DNA from: Halobaculum limi
GTDB lineage: Archaea; Halobacteriota; Halobacteria; Halobacteriales; Haloferacaceae
Direction of reading: 5' to 3'
Assembly (NCBI RefSeq): GCF_029490015.1
Contig: NZ_CP120468.1
Span: 1,178,001 to 1,242,000, forward strand
Length of the DNA: 64,000 bases
A program made the translations under genes and the position numbers. Every line of letters starts with the position of its first letter. The stretch's first letter is position 1. Shown piece by piece: positions 26,201 to 34,270 of this stretch. The notes beneath the pieces are model-generated. The model was given only the letters and a program-made list of their open reading frames with translations. It searched no databases and was not told the DNA's origin.

Positions 26201-27145
26201 CTACCCGTCGAGGAACGCCTCGACCGCCGCCCGCGTCGGTAGCGCCGACATCGCTCCCTGTGCGGTGGTCGCCCGCGCCCCGACGGCGTTCGCAAATCGG
26301 AGCGCGGACGCGAGGTCTGCGCCCTCGTCGAGCGCGGTGATCGCACCGGCGGTGAAGGCGTCGCCCGCGCCGGTCGTGTCGACCACCTCGGCCTCGAACC
26401 CGGCGTGTTCGGCCCGGCCCGCGCCCCACGGCGCGTCGCCGGTCGACCGGGCGTACGCGCCCGCCGCGCCCCGCGTGATCAGCGCGGTGTGGGGTCCCTC
26501 CGCGGTGATGGCCGACGCGAGCGCCTCGGCGGATCCCTCGTATCCGGCTGGGTCGAGGTCTTCCGCCGACGCGACGAGGACGTCCACGTCGGGGAGCGCC
26601 CGCGCCAACGTCTCGCTGTAGTCGAACTCGCGCCACAGAGAGGGACGCGCGTTCGGGTCGAACGAGACGGTCACGTCGTCGGGCGCACGGTCGAGGAGGT
26701 CGAACACCGCCGACCGCGACGGGTCGTGCGCGAGTTCGACGCCGCCGACGTGAAGCCAGTCCAGATTCGTGAGCGTCGCGTCGTCGACGCTATTCGCGTC
26801 GAGACGGGTGCTTGCGGTGCCGTCGAGGTACAGCGAGAAGGAGCGGTCGCCGTCGGCGTCGAGGGCGACGACCGCGAGACCGGTCGGCGCGTCGGCGTCG
26901 CGTTCGACGAATCGCTCGGGAATCCCCTCCTCACGGAGCGTCGCCGCGAGGAAGTCGCCGAAGCCGTCGTCGCCGAGTCGCGTCCACAGGAGCGGTGCGT
27001 CGCCGAGGCGGGCCATCCCGACGGCGACGTTCGCGGGCGCACCGCCCGGGCGGCGTACGTACGCGTCGGCGTCACCCGTCTCCCCGGCGGCGGCCGCTTC
27101 GGGGTGGAGGTCGACGATGCACTCGCCGACGACGAGCCGCGTCAT
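26201..27145 (-). CDS. PfkB-family sugar kinase, 314 aa
   Basis: Ribokinase fold. RRPGGAPANVAVGMARLG (about residues 31-48) is PfkB signature 1 and EVVDTTGAGDAFTAGA (about 245-260) is signature 2 with the catalytic Asp. FSLYLDGTAS and LHVGGVELA are in the substrate lid region. Best guess is a fructokinase or ketose kinase; 2-keto-3-deoxygluconate kinase is another option. ATG overlaps the stop of the upstream TIM-barrel gene (ATGA), so the two are coupled and probably work on one sugar. Confidence 0.92.
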   Translation of the reverse strand: MTRLVVGECIVDLHPEAAAAGETGDADAYVRRPGGAPANVAVGMARLGDAPLLWTRLGDDGFGDFLAATLREEGIPERFVERDADAPTGLAVVALDADGDRSFSLYLDGTASTRLDANSVDDATLTNLDWLHVGGVELAHDPSRSAVFDLLDRAPDDVTVSFDPNARPSLWREFDYSETLARALPDVDVLVASAEDLDPAGYEGSAEALASAITAEGPHTALITRGAAGAYARSTGDAPWGAGRAEHAGFEAEVVDTTGAGDAFTAGAITALDEGADLASALRFANAVGARATTAQGAMSALPTRAAVEAFLDG

Positions 27146-27942
27146 TGCTCGACCTCCGCGGCGGCGAGGCAGTCGTCGATGTGCGCGATGCTGTGTCCGA
27201 GGTACGTCTCAGAGAGCGTGAACACCTCCGCCGAGAGCGTCCCCTCCCAGTCGTCGGGGAACGCCCGGAACAGACGCTCGAAGTCCACGAACCCCGCGCC
27301 GACGGGGAGGTGTTCGTCCGACCCGCCGCGCACGTCGTTGAGGTGAAGGTGGCTGATGCGGTTGGCGTGGTCGTCGACGAACGCCGCGATGCCGCCGTCG
27401 TCGCGGCCGTCGACGCGGGCGTGGCCGGTGTCGAGACACAGCGAGACATCCGTCCGGTCGAGCAGTTCGTCGATCCGGTTGGTGTCGAATCGCCCCTTCG
27501 GGACGTTCTCTGCGACGAGTTCGACGCCCCGGTCGGCGGCGTAGCCGTCGAGATGGTCGATGGACTCGACGATGGCGTCACCGACGACCGCGTCGTCGTG
27601 GGCGTGCGTCCACGCGTTCGACGTGGGGTGAACGGTCGCCTTCCGCGCGCCCAGGTCGGTCGCGAGGTCGACGTGCGCCTCCAGTTCCGCGACCGAGCCC
27701 GAGCGCACCGCTTGGAACGGTGACCCTGGGTCGACGCCGCGGAACGGGAGGTGGACGGTGAGACCGACGCCGTGGTCGGCGAGGGCGTCGCGGAGGCCGT
27801 CGGCTTCGGGCGCGAGTCGCTCGCGGGAGCCCGCCCCGTCCATCATCAACTCCACGTAGTCGTAGCCGTGGGTGGCGGCGGCCGCGACCGCCTCCCGATG
27901 GTCCATGCCGAGTTGGGTGACGAACCCGGTGTCGACCTGCAT
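27142..27942 (-). CDS. Sugar phosphate isomerase/epimerase (AP-endonuclease-2-like TIM barrel), 266 aa
   Basis: Xylose-isomerase-like TIM barrel. Metal ligand positions: VELVAENVPKG (Glu), SLCLDTGHARV (Asp, His), ISHLHLNDVRG (His, Asp) and LSAEVFT (Glu). No HhH or DNA-binding part, so an isomerase/epimerase rather than endonuclease IV is likely. Start is the ATG at 27942 (MQVDTGFVTQLG). Overlaps pfkB by 4 nt. Together they suggest isomerisation followed by phosphorylation (inference). Confidence 0.9.
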   Translation of the reverse strand: MQVDTGFVTQLGMDHREAVAAAATHGYDYVELMMDGAGSRERLAPEADGLRDALADHGVGLTVHLPFRGVDPGSPFQAVRSGSVAELEAHVDLATDLGARKATVHPTSNAWTHAHDDAVVGDAIVESIDHLDGYAADRGVELVAENVPKGRFDTNRIDELLDRTDVSLCLDTGHARVDGRDDGGIAAFVDDHANRISHLHLNDVRGGSDEHLPVGAGFVDFERLFRAFPDDWEGTLSAEVFTLSETYLGHSIAHIDDCLAAAEVEQ

Positions 27943-28056
27943 ACTCGTCGTACCACCCGCCAGCACTTCGACCCTCCGACCTGCCGCCGCACGCGACACA
28001 CCTCGACTCGTCGCGACCACCACAGCGCTCACGTCGGTGGACGTTCGAGTAGGCGT

Positions 28057-28437
28057 ATGATCGCTGACGACGCGCTCGGTCCGTTGGCGGCACACGTCGC
28101 GTCGGCGGCATCGACCGCCGACGTCGAGGAGGGGGCGCTCCGTCGGACGCTCGCGCGGATGCAGTCCGACGTCCGCTCGTACCCCGGCGTGGCCGACCTC
28201 GTCTTCGAGTACCGCCGGGCGTTCGAGTTCGATCCGCTCGTCCGGCGCGAGGGTCGGGCGTACTACCTCCTCGTCCCGCCGCGGGTGTGGGTGGAGTTCG
28301 CCTCGTCGCTGGACGCGTCGACGGCGACGCTCGCGGCCGCGAAAGTCGTCCACGACAAGGCGTTCACCGCGGCGACCGATCTGGAACCGGACGAGCGTGG
28401 CGACTGGGAGCCGCTGGTGTTCGTCACCGACGAGTGA
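28057..28437 (+). CDS. Conserved haloarchaeal protein of unknown function, 126 aa
   Basis: ATG at 28057 (MIADDALGPLAAHV) is preferred to the longer frame from 27751, which overlaps the divergent isomerase. Residues 35-70 (MQSDVRSYPGVADLVFEYRR) and YYLLVPPRVWVEF are the most motif-like parts. Soluble, alpha/beta. Stop lies 14 nt from the convergent histidine kinase stop. No function recognised. Confidence 0.78.
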   Translation: MIADDALGPLAAHVASAASTADVEEGALRRTLARMQSDVRSYPGVADLVFEYRRAFEFDPLVRREGRAYYLLVPPRVWVEFASSLDASTATLAAAKVVHDKAFTAATDLEPDERGDWEPLVFVTDE

Positions 28438-28451
28438 ACCGCGGCGGCGCG

Positions 28452-30686
28452 TCAGTCGTCTCCGTCTCGTTCGTCGTCCACGCTCGCGTCCATCCCCGAG
28501 TGTGACTGGGGCCGCCACTCGCCGGGCCCACCGTCGGTCCGTTCGGGTGCGGTCGCCGCCGTCCCCCACGGGTCGACTTGGTCGAGTCCGGACGTCGCCT
28601 CGGCGTCGCCCGTCACCGCGCGCAGACAGAGGACGACGACTGCGCCGGGAGCGCCCTCGATGTGCGGCGCGTCGGCCGACACCGGCGCGTCGACGAACGT
28701 GAGTTCGCCGTCGACGCCGTCGAGGATCCACCGCACGAGCCACAGGCCGATGCCGCTAGCGTGCTGTAACTGCGTCTCGTGGCCGGACTCGACGGCCGAA
28801 CGGTCCTCGTCGGGGATGCCCGGTCCGTCGTCTGCGACGCGTATCTCGACCGTCTCGGAGTCGCACTCGACCGTCACCGAGACGGTCGGCGCGTCGCCGT
28901 CGTGGTGGCGGATCGCGTTCTCGACGACGTTCCACACGGCGGTCACGAGGAGTTCGTCGGCGTACGCCGTCACCGCCGCCGCGTCGACGGTCACGGACGC
29001 CTCGGGATAGCGGTCGCGGGCGCGACGGGCCACCTCCTCGACGACCGCGGCGACGTCGACCGGTCGTCCACCGTGGTCGGCGTTCTGGAGCGTTCGGTCG
29101 ACGCCGCGAACCCGTTCGCCCAGCGAGGAGAGGCGTTCGGCCGAGCGATGGATGCGTTCGGCGTACTGCCCGGCACGGCTCTCGTCCATCGTGGCGATGG
29201 TGTCGGCGTAGCCGAGGACGACGTTCAACTCGTTGCGGAGGTCGTGCCGAAGCACGCGCGTCAACACGCGTAGCCGCTGTTCGTAGCGGTCGCGTCGCGT
29301 CTCGTCGCGCAAGGTCAGCAGGTAGCCGCCGATGTGCGGGTCGTGAAAGCGGTTGACGCCGACGCCCTCCAAGGTCCGCCAACCACCGTCGCCGTGTTCG
29401 ACGCGAAACGTCATCCGGACGCTCTCTCCGGGGGCGTCGAGGATCTGTGCGAACGGCTGGGCGACCTCGCGCCGGTCGTCCGGGTGGACGAGGTCGGTGA
29501 ACACCTCGCCGGTCACCGCCTCGGGCGGGCGACCGAGGACGGGTTCGACGGCCGGGCTGACGTACTCCAACACGCCGTCGGGGTCGGCGACGGCGATGAT
29601 GTCGTCGGCGTGTTCGACGTAGGAGCGATAGCGTCGTTCGACGCGCGTCTGCTCGGTCACGTCGCGGAACACGAGCAGACGGACCCCGTCTCGACCGAGC
29701 GGTTCGCACGTCGCCTCGAAGTACTTCGGCGTCGCGTCGCTGGCAGCGAACGTCGACACGCCGCCGTCCGCTAACGTGACCGCCGTGTCGTCGCCGTCGA
29801 GGAGGTCGCCCATCCCGTCGTCGTCCGGGAGAACGTCGTCGGCCGCGAGACCGACGCCGTCGCCGTCGATGCCGAACGCCTCGCGGGCGGCGGGATTCGT
29901 CTCCAGCACGCGGTCGGCAGCGTCGACGACGACGATGGCGTCGTCGAGGTTCGCGAACACCGTCTCGTGTGCGACGGGGGCGACGTTGAACAGGTCGAAC
30001 CGATACATCGCGAACAGCAACGCGATGCTCGCGAGACCGAACACCAGCGGCGTTATGTCGAACGGCGGTGCCCACGTGGGTTCGAGGACGTACACCAGCG
30101 AGGAGACGAGGACGCCCGACGCGCCCACTGCCAGCGTCGTCGCTTGATAGCGATACGGGCCAGACGACCGCAGGGCCGCCTCGACGAGCAACCCGACGAA
30201 CGCCATTCCGATACAGAAGCCGTACGTGAGATGCACCACGAAGCCGACGCCCGGAACTGCGACGAGAATGGGGAGGTCGACCGCCGTCCGTTCGACGATG
30301 CCGGCGAAGAACACGCCACCCGGATTCAACACGATGACGGCGGCCGCAACCGCGGGTTCGAGGCTGAGGAGGAGCGTCCGGCGCGCGGTCACCCAGTCGC
30401 CGCGACCACTGTAGTAGAGGCCGAACAGGAGCGAGGTGGTGACGATGGGCGTGGCCGCGATCCACTTCGCCTTGACGAGTGTGGTCGCCAGCGGCGTCTG
30501 TCCGGCGAGCAGTTGGAGACCCAACAGCCCCGCCCACAGCGCCGCGCCGTAGGTGAGTGCGACGAACGCCGTTCCGGCGTGGTCGCGCCGCTCGCGAGTC
30601 CGCAGGTACGCGAGCGTCCCCGTCGCCGCCGACAACAGCGCCGACCCGAAGACGGCGGCGACGAGGATGTCTGAGGCGTGCACCAT
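28452..30686 (-). CDS. 7TM-PAS-PAS sensor histidine kinase, 744 aa
   Basis: Residues 5-230 are an N-terminal seven-helix sensor region of the histidine-kinase 7TM type. PAS domain 1 spans about 237-345 and PAS domain 2 about 350-462, the second with VSPAVEPVLGRPPEAVTGEVF. The H box is TRVLRHDLRNELNVVLGYAD with His481. The ATPase part (about 570-690) has VWNVVENAIRHHDGDAPTV (N box), VADDGPGIPDED (G1) and HASGIGLWLVRWI (G2). An acidic tail closes the chain. No receiver domain and no adjacent response regulator, so the partner is elsewhere. Membrane-bound; signal unknown. Confidence 0.93.
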   Translation of the reverse strand: MVHASDILVAAVFGSALLSAATGTLAYLRTRERRDHAGTAFVALTYGAALWAGLLGLQLLAGQTPLATTLVKAKWIAATPIVTTSLLFGLYYSGRGDWVTARRTLLLSLEPAVAAAVIVLNPGGVFFAGIVERTAVDLPILVAVPGVGFVVHLTYGFCIGMAFVGLLVEAALRSSGPYRYQATTLAVGASGVLVSSLVYVLEPTWAPPFDITPLVFGLASIALLFAMYRFDLFNVAPVAHETVFANLDDAIVVVDAADRVLETNPAAREAFGIDGDGVGLAADDVLPDDDGMGDLLDGDDTAVTLADGGVSTFAASDATPKYFEATCEPLGRDGVRLLVFRDVTEQTRVERRYRSYVEHADDIIAVADPDGVLEYVSPAVEPVLGRPPEAVTGEVFTDLVHPDDRREVAQPFAQILDAPGESVRMTFRVEHGDGGWRTLEGVGVNRFHDPHIGGYLLTLRDETRRDRYEQRLRVLTRVLRHDLRNELNVVLGYADTIATMDESRAGQYAERIHRSAERLSSLGERVRGVDRTLQNADHGGRPVDVAAVVEEVARRARDRYPEASVTVDAAAVTAYADELLVTAVWNVVENAIRHHDGDAPTVSVTVECDSETVEIRVADDGPGIPDEDRSAVESGHETQLQHASGIGLWLVRWILDGVDGELTFVDAPVSADAPHIEGAPGAVVVLCLRAVTGDAEATSGLDQVDPWGTAATAPERTDGGPGEWRPQSHSGMDASVDDERDGDD

Positions 30687-30829
30687 CTCCGTAAGTATTG
30701 ACCGTGGGTACAGTCCAAGTCATAAAACTACGCGCGTGATTCTCACGGCTGATTTCGGATAGTCGCAGACGGAAGCGCGATACGGGCAGGAGAAAACGGA
30801 ACGCGGATCGGTTGGCGGTCGACGCCGAC

Positions 30830-31972
30830 TTAGAGGCCGAGTTGCCGTCCGATGACGAGATGTTGGATCTCGCTGGTCCCCTCACCGATCTCCATCAGTT
30901 TCGCGTCACGGTAGAACCGCTGGGGCGGGAAGTCGGTGGTGTAGCCGTAGCCGCCGTGCACCTGCACGGCGTCCTCGGCGACCTTCCGGGCGGCCTCGCT
31001 GGCGTCGAGTTTCGCGAGCGCCGACGCCTTCGTCACGTCTTCGCCGTTGTCGTACATCGTCGCCGCCTTGTGGGTGAGCAGACGGGCACGCTCGGTCTTG
31101 CGGTACATGTCGACCACCTTGTCGCGGACGGCGTCGAACTTCGAGATGGGCTTGCCGAACTGCTCGCGTTCGCCCGAGTACTCTTTGGCCGCCTCGTACG
31201 CGCCCTGCGCGAGGCCCGTCGAGAGGGCGGCGATAGAGATGCGCCCGCCGTCGAGCGTCTTCATCGTCTGTTTCCAGCCTTCGCCTTCGTTGCCGAGGAG
31301 GCGGTCCTCGGGGACCCGCACCTCGTCGAGTCGGATCTCACAGGTGGGCGAGCAGTTGAGGCCCATCTTGTCCCACACCGTCTCGACGTGGAACCCGTCG
31401 TCGTTCTCGGGGTCGACGATGAACGTCGAGATGCCGTCGTAGCCCGCCTCGGGGTCGGTGACGGCCTTCACGAGGACGGAGTTGGCGACGTTCGCGTTCG
31501 TGATGAACTGCTTGGTGCCGTCGATGACGTACTCGTCGCCGTCTTTCTCGGCCATCGTGTCCATGTCGGAGGCGTCCGACCCCGAGCCGGGTTCGGTGAG
31601 CGCCCAGGCACCCAGGCCCTCGCCCTCTGCGAGCGGTCGGAGCCACTCCGCTTTCTGTTCGTGGGTGCCGAACAGTTCGAGAGGCTTCGCACCCAGCGAG
31701 GTGTGGGCCACGTACGAGAGGCCGATGCCGCCGGAGACGCGACCGAGTTCCTCGGCGATGACCGAGTACATCAGCGTGTCGCCCCCGAGACCGCCGTACT
31801 CCTCGCTGATCGGGACGCCCATCACGTCGAGTGCGCCGAGTTCGTCGAATATCTCCTGCGGGAAACGGTGTTCGTCCTCGATGTCCTGCGCGATGGGGGC
31901 GATCTCCTCCTCGCAGAACTCGCGGACTTGGTCGCGGATCATCCGGTGTTCCGCGGGCAGATCGAAGTTCAC
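30830..31972 (-). CDS. Acyl-CoA dehydrogenase, 380 aa
   Basis: FAD enzyme of beta-oxidation or branched-chain amino acid breakdown. Signature 1 is GAWALTEPGSGSDASDM; QVHGGYGYTTDFPPQRFYRDAKL is signature 2; the catalytic base is Glu364 in IGEGTSEIQ, the position used by short-chain and many archaeal enzymes. Length normal. Start is GTG (VNFDLPAEHRMIRD), with TATA-like GGTATTTCT about 27 nt upstream, so leaderless. Substrate chain length is not known. No ETF genes in the window. Confidence 0.94.
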   Translation of the reverse strand: MNFDLPAEHRMIRDQVREFCEEEIAPIAQDIEDEHRFPQEIFDELGALDVMGVPISEEYGGLGGDTLMYSVIAEELGRVSGGIGLSYVAHTSLGAKPLELFGTHEQKAEWLRPLAEGEGLGAWALTEPGSGSDASDMDTMAEKDGDEYVIDGTKQFITNANVANSVLVKAVTDPEAGYDGISTFIVDPENDDGFHVETVWDKMGLNCSPTCEIRLDEVRVPEDRLLGNEGEGWKQTMKTLDGGRISIAALSTGLAQGAYEAAKEYSGEREQFGKPISKFDAVRDKVVDMYRKTERARLLTHKAATMYDNGEDVTKASALAKLDASEAARKVAEDAVQVHGGYGYTTDFPPQRFYRDAKLMEIGEGTSEIQHLVIGRQLGL

Positions 31973-32109
31973 GATCGTTGCACGGTGGCCCCGAGAAATA
32001 CCTGTTTCGATGGATTGTGGTTGGTGCAATATCCGCGAGGACTCCGGGGTTCGCCTCGCCGACGCCGTTTTGGCCGCACGCGCTGTCGATCCACCGACGA
32101 GGAACCCCC

Positions 32110-32319
32110 TTGACGCACCCACTCGCACGCTACTGGCGAACCGTCCGTGCGCCACTCTCTGCAGTGGTCGGTAGCGTCGCCGTCGTCGCACTCGCGGTCG
32201 CACTCGTCGGCGTGCCCGCGTGGTACATCCCGGCGATAGCGGGGATGGTGGCCGTGTTGGCAGCGTTCGCGGTGGTCGGACTGCTGCTCGGCGCAGTCTT
32301 GTACGGTCGGTCGTTCTGA
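32110..32319 (+). CDS. Small two-helix membrane protein, 69 aa
   Basis: Reads LTHPLARYWRTVRAPLSAVV with a TTG start, then two hydrophobic helices (about 18-36 and 41-63) and a short tail LYGRSF. No ATG or GTG in frame gives both the basic N-terminus and the first helix, so TTG is inferred. Divergent from the acyl-CoA dehydrogenase. Function unknown. Confidence 0.6.
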   Translation: MTHPLARYWRTVRAPLSAVVGSVAVVALAVALVGVPAWYIPAIAGMVAVLAAFAVVGLLLGAVLYGRSF

Positions 32320-32363
32320 CCCCGCGAAACGATTTATCCCCGTGGGCAAGATACCGGAGAGGT

Positions 32364-33218
32364 ATGGACGTCCAGCGCCTCCTCCGCGGGACGGTCGAGT
32401 GGGACCGACTGGAGGCGGTCGCCCGGCACCTCGCCGCCCGCTATGGCGACGGCGAGGCGCACGTCGAGTTCATCGACGCCGACAACTGGCTGTCCACGCC
32501 GTTTCTCCTGCACACCGGCGGCGAGGAGTTCTTCGTGAAAGTCGTCAGCCGGCAGAACTCCCTCGTCCACGCGCTGTTCACCGCCGGGCGCAACATCGGG
32601 GCGTTCTCGTCGGGTACAGAGGGATTCTTCGGGCACTTCGGGACACCCGCGGAGATGGTCCGCCACGAGTTGGAGGCGACTGAGCGGATGCGCGCCATCG
32701 GCGTCAACGCGCCCGAACCCGTGGAGGCGCTGGAGGTGGACGGTCTGGGCGTCCTCGTCGTCGAGTACCTCCCCGCGTTCCGTCCGCTGGACGAACTCGA
32801 CGTGGCGCTGGAGCGGGAACTCGCGCCGGACCTGTTTCGCGCCCTGCGTCGCCTCCACGATGAGGGCCTCGCCCACGGCGACCTCCGCGCCGAAAACGTC
32901 CTCATCCTCGACGGCGACCTCTACTTCATCGACGCGACGAGCGTGCGCGAACCCGGTGTGCTCGACGCCCGCGAGTACGACCTCGCCTGTGGGCTGGCGG
33001 CGTTGGAACCGCTCATCGGAGCCGCGGACGCGGTCGCGGCGGCGCTGACGGTGTACGACGCCGAAGACGTCCTCGGTGCCCGCGAGTATCTCGACTTCGT
33101 CGCCATCCGCCCGGACCACGACTTCGACGCGCCGGGGCTGAAAGGCGAGATAGAGAAGCGCGTGGCCGAGCGAAGCGAGGCCACGGAACGAGCGAACGGT
33201 GAGCGACGCGAGCCGTGA
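32364..33218 (+). CDS. Bud32/RIO-like protein kinase or phosphotransferase, 284 aa
   Basis: Atypical kinase fold: Lys59 in EEFFVKVVS, Glu in the helix following, hinge VVEYLPAF, catalytic loop LAHGDLRAENVL (His171, Asp173) and a DxT variant of the metal loop in LYFIDATSV. Lacks the usual activation segment, as in RIO and Bud32 kinases. Substrate unknown. The C-terminal 19 residues (from RVAERSEATE to RREP) are encoded by two hairpins of the GA-core repeat family, so the tail probably arose by element insertion. TATA-like CGATTTATCC about 30 nt before ATG. Confidence 0.86.
   Translation: MDVQRLLRGTVEWDRLEAVARHLAARYGDGEAHVEFIDADNWLSTPFLLHTGGEEFFVKVVSRQNSLVHALFTAGRNIGAFSSGTEGFFGHFGTPAEMVRHELEATERMRAIGVNAPEPVEALEVDGLGVLVVEYLPAFRPLDELDVALERELAPDLFRALRRLHDEGLAHGDLRAENVLILDGDLYFIDATSVREPGVLDAREYDLACGLAALEPLIGAADAVAAALTVYDAEDVLGAREYLDFVAIRPDHDFDAPGLKGEIEKRVAERSEATERANGERREP
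33161..33216 (+). repeat. Hairpins B1 and B2 of the GA-core family, inside the kinase 3' end
   Basis: B1: CGTGGCC (33161-33167), loop GAGCGAAGCGA, GGCCACG (33179-33185). B2: ACGGT (33196-33200), loop GAGCGACGCGA, GCCGT (33212-33216), with one G.T pair. The kinase stop codon (33216-33218) starts on the last base of B2. The 20-nt segment GAGCGAAGCGAGGCCACGGA (33168-33187) recurs exactly at 21767-21786. Confidence 0.82.
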
Positions 33219-33251
33219 GAAGTGCGCGGCCAGACGCTCGCCGCCGCGGAC

Positions 33252-33698
33252 TTACGCCTCCTCTATCTCGATGACGATCGCCTCGTCGTCCGCGTCGCTG
33301 CCAGCCTCTTCCTCGCCCGCCGTCGCGTCGGCGACGAACTCCTCGATGTGGGCGACGTTCCAGGCGTTCGCCTTGATCACGACGTCGAACAGGGGACCGA
33401 CGACGGGGATGGAGCCGAGGGCGACGTCGGCGGCGACGTTCCCGAGCATCCGCACGATGGTCGTGAGCGGGACGCCGAGATTCGCCGCCTCCGCGACGAT
33501 GTACAGCGAGACGCCGGCAGCGACGGCGTCGCCCGCGCCCGGGAGTACCCCGAGGACTGGGTCGAGGCCGACGCGGATATCGGTCCCTGGGACGCGCACG
33601 GCTTCGTCCATCACGCGTGCGACCGTCTGCAGGCGGCGCAGCGCCGGTTCCGCTGCCGAGTCGGGTAGGTCCATCGTCAGCGAGTCGAGGTCGGTCAC
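33252..33698 (-). CDS. DUF4112 family protein, 148 aa
   Basis: DPVLGVLPGAGDAVAAGVSLYIVAEA and DVALGSIPVVGPLFDVVIKANAWNV are the two Gly/Pro-rich hydrophobic hairpins that define DUF4112; the family is membrane-associated and of unknown function. Acidic C-terminal tail (EEEAGSDADDEAIVIEIEEA). GTG at 33698 is used; an ATG at 33674 would give a shorter N-terminus. Confidence 0.9.
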   Translation of the reverse strand: MTDLDSLTMDLPDSAAEPALRRLQTVARVMDEAVRVPGTDIRVGLDPVLGVLPGAGDAVAAGVSLYIVAEAANLGVPLTTIVRMLGNVAADVALGSIPVVGPLFDVVIKANAWNVAHIEEFVADATAGEEEAGSDADDEAIVIEIEEA

Positions 33699-34270
33699 GG
33701 ACGGCCTGAAGCCACGAGGCCGTATGTGCGTTGTGGCCAGATCGACCGGATCGGCGGACGGAGGCGCTCTCGACGCCGTATGGCGGTTTCTCGCGACTGT
33801 GGACGGCGACGGCTCGGCAGTCGTCGAGTGGTGTCCCGAAAGGTGTGGTCCGCTCCCGATTCGGGTCGGCGGCGGCCGACCCGGTGCCGTTGCGCGGTAA
33901 AATCGGCGGGTGTGGACGCCGACCGCGCGTCGTGTGAGGTGTGGGTGTCGTGCGTGCGGTATCCGGGACCGGGGGGCCGCGGCGGGAGTGGGAGCGGGAG
34001 TTGCCTCGGCCCTCCCGGGCGGATGGGCGAAATCGCCGTCGCCCGGGCGGCCCCGGTTCGCTCGGGACGCGTGTCCCGTGACCCGCGAAGCCGAACCGGA
34101 TCGGCCGTATGGCCGAGTGCCCGGACACGCTGGGGGAGTGTATCCGAGCAGATTCGGTCCCGCGGTATCAGTACGAGCGAGGGTTCGTTACTTCAACGCT
34201 CCGTCCGAATTATCGAATTCGATTACGGACCTGGCGGTGGGATTTAGCCAGTGGCGCGGGACGTACGACC
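33699..34270 (+). other. 572-nt region without a clear gene
   Basis: Codon use in every open frame here is poor, and long frames are Arg-rich shadows. A 58-codon frame at 33724-33900 (MCVVARSTGSADGG..) has weaker third-position GC than neighbours and is not called. There is a strong inverted repeat GGGTCGGC/GCCGACCC near 33865-33886 and a palindrome at 34212 close to the next gene. It could hold a decayed gene, a non-coding RNA or a long regulatory region. Confidence 0.5.
34212..34223 (+). promoter_or_regulatory. Palindrome upstream of the Gfo/Idh gene
   Basis: ATCGAATTCGAT is a perfect 12-bp palindrome about 48 nt before the GTG start. It is framed by GTCCG and CGGAC, making a larger imperfect inverted repeat (about 34203-34230). 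A GATTTAGCC element (34241-34249) between it and the start is the likely TATA region, so the palindrome is in operator position. Confidence 0.5.

Noticed and set aside
33724-33900. 58-codon plus-strand ORF
   Set aside because: Third-position GC is lower than in neighbouring genes, no homology recognised and no promoter element.
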